A stretch of DNA of 37,559 nt, from contig JAKISW010000027.1 of the NCBI GenBank assembly GCA_021648375.1, positions 1 to 37,559 of the forward strand, in the 5' to 3' direction. Origin of the DNA: Devosiaceae bacterium. Its GTDB lineage: Bacteria > Pseudomonadota > Alphaproteobacteria > Rhizobiales > Devosiaceae. The notes beneath the pieces are model-generated. The model was not told the DNA's origin, ran no database searches, and saw only the letters and a program-made list of their open reading frames with translations. Shown here piece after piece: positions 32,622 through 37,559 of the stretch (position 1 is the stretch's first letter; every line of letters begins with the position of its first letter). Both the position numbers and the translations under genes were made by a program.

Positions 32622-33917
32622 GTGCCAACAAACATCACACAAGCAAGCAATATCACACAAGACTGGGCGCAGGTTTTGGGGCAAAAATTTGTCGCACACA
32701 AAGGGCATCGTCAATGGCTGCTGAATCAGGCAGGAGCACTGTTTGATTTCTTTGAGCCTCATTTGCTCAACCCCGCAGGCGGGTTTCACAACCTGGATGA
32801 TATCGGGCAGCCATTGCCGTCCAAATCGGGGCATAATGGACAAGAGAGAGAATTGCATGAAACAAGCCGCATGGTACATTGCTTTTCTTTGGCCAAGTTA
32901 ATAGGGCGTGCCAATGCGGATGATATTATCGACCATGGCATGAATTTTTTGTGGAACCGGCATCGGGACGCAAAAAATGGCGGCTATTATTGGGGCGTCG
33001 ATGATATATCGCCAACAAATCCCAGCAAACAGGCCTATGGCCACGCATTTGTTTTGTTGGCTAGCGTATCGGCCAAGATGGTTGGGCACCCTGATGCCGA
33101 CCGGCTGCTGGAAGATATCAGCGAGATATTACATAGCCACTTTTGGGAGGCCGGCATTGGCGCCACAAGCGAGGAATATAGCAATGACTGGCAGAGCATT
33201 AGTGAATATCGCGGCCAGAATTCGAATATGCACCTTACCGAAGCGTTGATGGCTGCATATGAGGTTACTAATGATAAAAACTATCTGGATATGGCCCAAA
33301 ACATCTCGGAACTGATCATTAACCGCCATGCCCGCGAGCATGGTTGGCGGGTAGCTGAACATTTTGATGCCAACTGGCAGGTTGATCTTGACTATATCGG
33401 GGATCCGGTGTTTCGCCCCGCAGGCACAACCCCCGGCCACGCGCTGGAATGGTCACGGCTTTTGATCCAGCTCTGGGAGTTGGGAAATCGGGGTAATGAC
33501 TGGATGCCGGACGCCGCGAAACACTTGTTTCGCAACGCTGTTAAAACCGGTTGGGCAGGCGATACGGGCGGTTTTTATTATACGCTTGGTTGGGATGGTG
33601 CCCCAGACCAAAAAGACAGGTTCTGGTGGCCCTGCGCCGAAGGAATTGCCGCTGCTGCTGCACTGGGCTCGCTTGATGATGATCCGTTCTTCGAGGAATG
33701 GTATCGTCGTATCTGGGGTTTTACCGATTCCCATATCATTGATTACCATAATGGCGGCTGGTTCCCGGAACTGGATAGCAAATTGCGCCCGGTTAATAGG
33801 GTTTTTAGCGGGAAACCCGACCTTTATCATGCGCTTCAGGCTTGTCTTTTTCCGCTTTTGCCCCCTCGTGGCCGCATTTCGCAAGATTTGGTGCAAAGTG
33901 CATTGTCTGTTGAATAA
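32622..33917 (+). CDS. AGE-family aldose-ketose isomerase/epimerase (mannose isomerase-like)
   Basis: The likely start is GTG 32622, with AAGGAAGG upstream and 13 bases after the lactonase stop. The 431-residue protein is an (alpha/alpha)6 barrel of the N-acylglucosamine 2-epimerase superfamily. His204, His273, Glu276 and His403 have spacings close to the catalytic set of the E. coli isomerase YihS, and Arg83 in TSRMVH is conserved. Such enzymes interconvert mannose with fructose or glucose, with no cofactor. With an Frc-like importer, mannose-fructose isomerisation is the simplest role. N-acetylglucosamine epimerisation is less likely, as no amino-sugar genes are present. Confidence 0.87.
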   Translation: MPTNITQASNITQDWAQVLGQKFVAHKGHRQWLLNQAGALFDFFEPHLLNPAGGFHNLDDIGQPLPSKSGHNGQERELHETSRMVHCFSLAKLIGRANADDIIDHGMNFLWNRHRDAKNGGYYWGVDDISPTNPSKQAYGHAFVLLASVSAKMVGHPDADRLLEDISEILHSHFWEAGIGATSEEYSNDWQSISEYRGQNSNMHLTEALMAAYEVTNDKNYLDMAQNISELIINRHAREHGWRVAEHFDANWQVDLDYIGDPVFRPAGTTPGHALEWSRLLIQLWELGNRGNDWMPDAAKHLFRNAVKTGWAGDTGGFYYTLGWDGAPDQKDRFWWPCAEGIAAAAALGSLDDDPFFEEWYRRIWGFTDSHIIDYHNGGWFPELDSKLRPVNRVFSGKPDLYHALQACLFPLLPPRGRISQDLVQSALSVE

Positions 33918-33960
33918 TGAAACCAAATTTGAACAATAAAACCAAGCGGATGGAATTATC

Positions 33961-34815
33961 ATGAAACTACTAAGAATTGGCGAGATAGGTAATGAAGTTG
34001 CCTGCGTTCTGGATGATGCCGGTATTGCACGCGATGTGTCTGGCCTCATCGGTGATATCGGGCCAAATAGTCTTGGGGATGATTTGTTTTTAATGCTTCG
34101 GGGCGCAAATCTATCAAAACTGGATGTGGTAAATACCCAAGGTGTGCGCCTTGGCTCCCCGATCTCGCAGCCAAAAAACATCTATTGTATCGGGCTGAAC
34201 TATTCAGATCATGCTGCAGAGGCGGGGCTGGATATTCCCAAAGAGCCGATTTTGTTCAACAAATCCTCGGGTGCATTTTGTGGGCCAAATGACCCGACAC
34301 CATACACAAGGCAGATGAGCAAACTTGATTGGGAAGTAGAGCTTGGGGTGGTGATAGGAAAGAGGGCCTTGCATGTCAGCGAGGCAGACGCCCTCGATCA
34401 TGTTTTTGGCTATACGCTGGTCAATGATATTTCTGAGAGGTCTTGGCAACTAGAGCGTAGCGGACAGTGGACAAAGGGTAAAAGTTTCAACAATTTTTGT
34501 CCAACCGGACCGTGGCTGGTAAGTCGCGACGAGATCGCTGATCCCCAATCACTGGATATGTGGCTGAATGTAAATAGCGTGCGCGAACAAACCGGAACTA
34601 CCAAAAAGATGATATTTTCGGTTCAGGAAATCATTGCCTACCTTAGCAATTTTATTCAATTGGAACCCGGGGATTTGATTTGCACAGGCACGCCCCCCGG
34701 TGTTGGGGCCGGCAATAAGCCGCCAAAATTCTTGAAAATTGGTGACGAGGTTCATCTGGGTATTGATGGGTTGGGGGAAGCGCGCCAATCGGTTGTGGAA
34801 TTTGCACGACCGTAA
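33961..34815 (+). CDS. FAH-family hydrolase, candidate 2,4-diketo-3-deoxy-sugar-acid hydrolase
   Basis: The 284-residue protein has the fumarylacetoacetate hydrolase core, with metal ligands Glu125 and Glu127 in WEVELGVVIGK and Asp156 in VNDISERSWQ. The end contains CTGTPPGVGAG. Members called ureidoglycolate lyase, or L-rhamnonate/L-fuconate pathway hydrolases (LRA6 type), cleave C-C bonds of diketo acids. The following BDH2-like dehydrogenase is the partner that makes 2,4-diketo-3-deoxy acids in those pathways. Here the substrate would be 2,4-diketo-3-deoxygluconate, giving pyruvate and glycerate. The assignment of substrate is inference. Confidence 0.87.
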   Translation: MKLLRIGEIGNEVACVLDDAGIARDVSGLIGDIGPNSLGDDLFLMLRGANLSKLDVVNTQGVRLGSPISQPKNIYCIGLNYSDHAAEAGLDIPKEPILFNKSSGAFCGPNDPTPYTRQMSKLDWEVELGVVIGKRALHVSEADALDHVFGYTLVNDISERSWQLERSGQWTKGKSFNNFCPTGPWLVSRDEIADPQSLDMWLNVNSVREQTGTTKKMIFSVQEIIAYLSNFIQLEPGDLICTGTPPGVGAGNKPPKFLKIGDEVHLGIDGLGEARQSVVEFARP

Positions 34816-34847
34816 TTGGCTCCGTTTTTAAGAAAAGCAAAGGAAAC

Positions 34848-35579
34848 ATGATGAAAAACAAGATCGCAATTGTGACGGCTGCGGGGCAGGGAATTGGCCG
34901 CGCAACCGCCGAAGGTTTGGCAGAACTAGGCGCAACTGTTTACGCGCTAGATAACAATCCGGAAACATTGAAAGATGTCAAAGGAATGATTCCGGTGCTT
35001 GTGGATTGCACGGACGCCAAGGCAGTTGCGAAGTTTTTTGCAACCCTGAAGCGGGTGGATATACTGGTGCACGGGGTTGGTTATGTTCACCATGGCACGG
35101 TTGAAGATTGCACCCCTGAGGAGTGGGCCAAAACCATAAATATCACCCTCAACAGCGCCTATTTGGTTATCCGTGAAACGCTTGGGAAAATGAAGGAACA
35201 TGGAGGTTCTATCGTTAATATTGCCTCGGTCTGTTCCTCGGTCAAAGGCTTTGCCAATCGGGCAGCCTATGGCTCGGCCAAGGGTGCTGTTATCGGGTTG
35301 ACCAAATCGGTAGCGATTGATTATCTGCCCTATAATATTCGCTGCAATGCGGTGAACCCGGGCACCACACAATCCCCGTCCCTTGATCAGCGCATTGAAG
35401 AGCTTGGCAAAACAGTTGGCGGGACTGACAAGGCATTTCAGATGTTTATTGAACGCCAACCCATGGGGCGTCTTGGTACGCCAAAAGAAATCGCCAGCAT
35501 GTGCATTTATCTCGCAAGTGATGATAGCTCCTATGTGACGGGACAATGTTTTAACATCGATGGCGGAACGTTGATCTAA
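34848..35579 (+). CDS. BDH2-like SDR, candidate 2-keto-3-deoxy-sugar-acid 4-dehydrogenase
   Basis: The 243-residue SDR closely resembles human BDH2 and the 2-keto-3-deoxy-L-fuconate dehydrogenases. It shows TAAGQGIG at 10-17; HGVGYVHHGTVEDC, in place of NNAG and nearly identical in pattern to BDH2; Ser127 and Tyr141-x3-Lys145; and RCNAVNPGTTQSPSL. Bacterial members use NAD+ to oxidise C4 of 2-keto-3-deoxy acids, making the diketo acid cut by FAH-family hydrolases. Here the substrate would be KDG from mannonate dehydratase. AAAGGA precedes the first of two adjacent ATG codons. The stop shares a base with the next frame's ATG. Confidence 0.87.
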   Translation: MMKNKIAIVTAAGQGIGRATAEGLAELGATVYALDNNPETLKDVKGMIPVLVDCTDAKAVAKFFATLKRVDILVHGVGYVHHGTVEDCTPEEWAKTINITLNSAYLVIRETLGKMKEHGGSIVNIASVCSSVKGFANRAAYGSAKGAVIGLTKSVAIDYLPYNIRCNAVNPGTTQSPSLDQRIEELGKTVGGTDKAFQMFIERQPMGRLGTPKEIASMCIYLASDDSSYVTGQCFNIDGGTLI

Positions 35580-36260
35580 TGCAGTTTGGCACGGTGGAAA
35601 AGACAAAATTACAACCTGTAATGCTTGGCTGTATTGCCGATGATTATACCGGCGCGACCGATCTGGCTGGGCTTTTGGCCCACAGTGGAGTTTCGGTTTC
35701 GCTGCGGATGGGTTTGCCGGTAGGGGATCCGGTTCAGGCAGAATGTGCAGCTTTTGAAGTCATTGCCTTAAAAATTCGCACTGTAGCGGCAAAAGATGAC
35801 GTAACCGAAGCTTTAGCTGCTTTAAAATGGCTGTAAAAGGCAGGGGCAACGCGGTTCTTTTGGAAATATTGTTCAACTTTTGACAACGCACCCGCTGGCA
35901 ATATCGGGCAGGTAAGCGAAGCATTCATGGCTACGCTGGATTACACCAAGACGATTTATTGTCCGGCATTTCCCGGAAATGGCCGTAGCGTTTTCATGGG
36001 AAACTTGTTTGTCGGGGAACAGCCCTTGAGTGAAAGTCCAATGAAAGATCATCCCTTACCCCCGATGGGTGATAGCAATCTTATGCGGCTGTTATCGCCT
36101 CAGGTTACAGGGAGGGTTGGTTTGGTAAATTGGAGGATAGTGGCAAAAGGCGCAACCGCTTTGCGCCAGCATCTGGTGGATATTGGCAAGAAAAATATCG
36201 CCCATGTTGTGGTTAATGCAATATCCGATAGTAATCTTGATATGATAATCCCATCAAAAG
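35579..36260 (+). pseudogene. otnK: Broken OtnK/DUF1537 four-carbon acid-sugar kinase gene
   Basis: The frame opens with CIADDYTGATDLAGLLAHSG, the OtnK/YgbK N-terminal nucleotide-binding text, then meets TAA at 35834-35836. The same frame continues directly as KAGATRFFWKYCSTFDNAPA, IYCPAFPGNGRSVFMGNLFV and SPMKDHPLPPMGDSNLMRLL, all OtnK-like. A single base change therefore made the stop. Homology ends near 36250 (AISDSNLDMI), so the C-terminal half of a normally 400-residue kinase is missing. OtnK enzymes phosphorylate acids such as erythronate, threonate or glycerate-like products. It overlaps the upstream SDR stop by one base, so it was the last gene of the operon. Confidence 0.85.
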
Positions 36261-36266
36261 TGGGGA

Positions 36267-36440
36267 TTACCATATCACCACAGCGGATTTTATGATTGCG
36301 CCACATTTTTTGCAGCGTGGCGACTGGCCGGTCTCTTCCAGCATTTCCCGGCATTCGCTTAAATTGTGACACATAGAACAGTTTGTACAACGGGCATTTC
36401 GGGCCGAGCCGTGAATTTCAATTATCGCATCCTTTGGCAT
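36267..36440 (-). pseudogene. Fragment of a Sir2-family NAD-dependent deacetylase
   Basis: A 57-codon minus-strand frame reads MPKDAIIEIHGSARNARCTN, then CSMCHNLSECREMLEETGQS, then PRCKKCGAIIKSAVVIW. HGS followed by CTNC and CKKC is the sirtuin active-site histidine and zinc-binding region, and IIKSAVV precedes the usual FGE, which is lost to a stop. The upstream catalytic Rossmann part and the downstream end are absent, so this is a remnant of a gene of about 250 codons. It abuts the truncated otnK on the opposite strand, marking a rearrangement junction near 36250-36270. Confidence 0.7.
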
Positions 36441-36783
36441 TTTTCAGGCTTTACCCTATCAGCAATCACCCTGTGGCTGATATTGGGCTTGATTTCAGCC
36501 AGTTGATCTTCCATGAAATACCTAATTGCCGCCGAAAAGGCCATCAAGGGCTCGTTTCTAAGAGATATTGGCGCGGCAATTTACGGTGATAAACGAGCCG
36601 AAAGGAATGGAAAACCTCGACAGTCGAGCCTTCAAAGACGAAATTGCCCGTGCCAAACGCAAAGTTTTACATATTTTGAATGGCGGATATTGTGATTTTC
36701 AAAACCTAAATTCTCTCTGACAGTGTCGCAAATTGTCGCTTTAACTCCAACACTCCCGCTTAATGCTGATCTCCTTCAATCTT
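36441..36783. other. Gene-free stretch between the sirtuin fragment and the excisionase region
   Basis: I find no family match on either strand. One plus-strand frame reads AAEKAIKGSFLRDIGAAIYG at about 36529-36588, and another reads MENLDSRAFKDEIARAKRKV at about 36607-36666. They could be pieces of one degraded gene, but I do not recognise it. The last 60 bases should hold part of the promoter of the excisionase-like gene. Confidence 0.3.
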
Positions 36784-36807
36784 CTCATGGATGTACATAT
36801 CCATGAG
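36784..36807. promoter_or_regulatory. 24-bp palindrome upstream of the excisionase-like gene
   Basis: Arms CTCATGGAT (36784-36792) and ATCCATGAG (36799-36807) are perfect complements around GTACAT. It ends 20 bases before the ATG. No T run follows, so it is more likely an activator or repressor site than a terminator. In rhizobial ICEs the corresponding promoter is switched on by an element-encoded activator, and this could be its site. Confidence 0.55.
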
Positions 36808-36827
36808 CTGAACCAAAGGAAATCGCC

Positions 36828-37004
36828 ATGAATGACACTCAAACCACGGGCGAAAAGCCTGTATTCCTGAACGCCAAACAGGCTGCGGAGTTTCTTGGTT
36901 TGAAGCCCAATACACTTGCCAAAACGCGTGTTTACGGGAACGGACCTGAATACCGCAAGCATGGGCAGCGCGTGCTCTATTCGCTTGAGGATCTGACTGC
37001 CTAG
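36828..37004 (+). CDS. Excisionase/RdfS-like helix-turn-helix protein with a premature amber stop
   Basis: AAAGGA precedes the ATG. The 58-residue product contains an AlpA/MerR-type winged helix-turn-helix (FLNAKQAAEFLGLKPNTLAK, then YGNGPEYRKHGQRVLYSLEDL). Such proteins bend DNA to direct excision of integrated elements. The frame stops at TAG (37002-37004). The same frame continues as SDASRRSSTSETPGG to TGA at 37050-37052, a tail typical of the family (usually DLxxW followed by SRRxSTS). A TGG-to-TAG change therefore probably removed the last 16 residues. The core domain is complete, so the short protein might still bind DNA. Confidence 0.72.
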   Translation: MNDTQTTGEKPVFLNAKQAAEFLGLKPNTLAKTRVYGNGPEYRKHGQRVLYSLEDLTA

Positions 37005-37008
37005 TCAG

Positions 37009-37559
37009 ATGCATCGCGGCGCTCATCCACATCGGAAACACCCGGTGGTTGAGGGTAAACGAGCGCACAATGGTGAGCGATTACCTCTCGCATTAATGCT
37101 TGTTGAAAGTGGTTTTCTTGCCGTCTCTCTCATCAATTTTGGACCGCCAAAGTTCGTCTGGAATGCTTCAAAAAGTATAACAAAGGGGTTCTGTAGGGCT
37201 ACAAAATCAGAACCAAATGCAGGCGACCTGGTACTCGTTCGGCTACCGGAATGGGCGAGGTTTATTGCCGGGCAGAGGCAGTATTTGCCTAAAAATGTAC
37301 CAGGGATCAAACGAATTTCCGGTGTCTCTGGTGATGTTGTTTGCCGGTTTGGGTTGGATATATTTGTCAATCAAAACCGTGTTGCACTTGCAAATTCTCG
37401 AGATGGATTGGGGCGGAAACTACCTCAATGGAGCGGCTGCAGAATAATCATGTCGGACGAGTTATTACTGCTTGCCGATCATTCGAATTCATTTGATGGG
37501 CGGTATTTTGGGGGTGTTAAAACATCATCTGTGATCGGAATTGCGCTGCCGGTGTTGCT
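37009..37559 (+). CDS. traF: TraF-type conjugation signal peptidase, S26 family (partial)
   Basis: The frame runs off the right edge. Counting from ATG 37009, a hydrophobic segment (LPLALMLVESGFLAVSLINF, 25-44) is followed by PKFVWNASKSITKG with the probable nucleophile Ser56. GDLVLVRLPEWARFIAGQ and VPGIKRISGVSGDVV with general base Lys101 come next, then the family tail DSFDGRYFGGVKTSSVIGIA. TraF processes pilin for the conjugative pilus in the inner membrane. The true start is uncertain: GTG 37045 and ATG 37096 are alternatives. The gene directly follows, or overlaps, the excisionase-like frame, as I recall for rdfS-traF in Mesorhizobium symbiosis islands. Confidence 0.82.
   Translation, partial: MHRGAHPHRKHPVVEGKRAHNGERLPLALMLVESGFLAVSLINFGPPKFVWNASKSITKGFCRATKSEPNAGDLVLVRLPEWARFIAGQRQYLPKNVPGIKRISGVSGDVVCRFGLDIFVNQNRVALANSRDGLGRKLPQWSGCRIIMSDELLLLADHSNSFDGRYFGGVKTSSVIGIALPVL

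Noticed and set aside
33453..34181. Long minus-strand open frame (242 codons) across the isomerase/FAH boundary
   Set aside because: Both plus-strand genes it opposes have strong family motifs; the frame shows no recognisable domain.
36267..36440. Sirtuin fragment as part of a Sir2-type antiphage system
   Set aside because: The zinc-ligand pattern matches ordinary deacetylases, the gene is a short remnant, and no defence partner is adjacent.

Overview
The window reads as alphaproteobacterial DNA of intermediate GC. Evidence: an initiator tRNA of alphaproteobacterial form, a LexA box of the alphaproteobacterial type (GTTC-N7-GTTC), a sugar importer of the Frc type known from rhizobia, and a right end resembling the rdfS-traF start of rhizobial integrative conjugative elements (ICEs). 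The genus cannot be named from the sequence.

Left part, 0-7.2 kb, is accessory and mobile. An IS5-family element (126-968) sits directly upstream of a parDE-like toxin-antitoxin pair. A possible antitoxin remnant, an IS3-family element (1819-3073), and an orphan protein with a PD-(D/E)XK nuclease signature (3206-4558) follow. A short-chain dehydrogenase/TetR pair lies between two intergenic regions filled with related palindromic repeats. A ten-bp-period tandem array closes this part.

Middle part, 7.2-24.1 kb, looks like ordinary chromosome. It holds a secreted SH3-like protein, a GAF-Fis regulator with its probable aldehyde dehydrogenase target and DUF779 partner, a dienoyl-CoA isomerase-like crotonase, a WYL regulator divergent from a small ABM-like protein, a Tat-exported multicopper oxidase, an AhpD-like protein, a pirin, a SemiSWEET, a Sel1-repeat protein, an ABC-2 type exporter operon, an AlkC-like DNA glycosylase, an aldo/keto reductase and tRNA-fMet.

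Right part, 24.4-36.3 kb, is a sugar-catabolic island. At its left edge is a LexA box followed by a broken imuA remnant. A LacI regulator then faces a long co-directional operon: binding protein, permease and ATPase; SDR; mannonate dehydratase (UxuA); FrcK-like kinase; SMP-30 lactonase; AGE-family isomerase; FAH-family hydrolase; and a BDH2-like SDR. A broken OtnK-type kinase gene ends it. Read together, the enzymes could oxidise mannose to mannonate, dehydrate it to 2-keto-3-deoxygluconate (KDG), oxidise that at C4 and cleave it to pyruvate plus glycerate without a phosphorylated intermediate. This is the most interesting hypothesis in the window.

Right end, 36.3-37.6 kb: the broken kinase gene runs into a sirtuin fragment on the opposite strand. 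A perfect-armed palindrome, an excisionase-like gene with an internal amber codon, and the start of a TraF conjugation peptidase gene follow. The window therefore ends inside a conjugative element or its remains.
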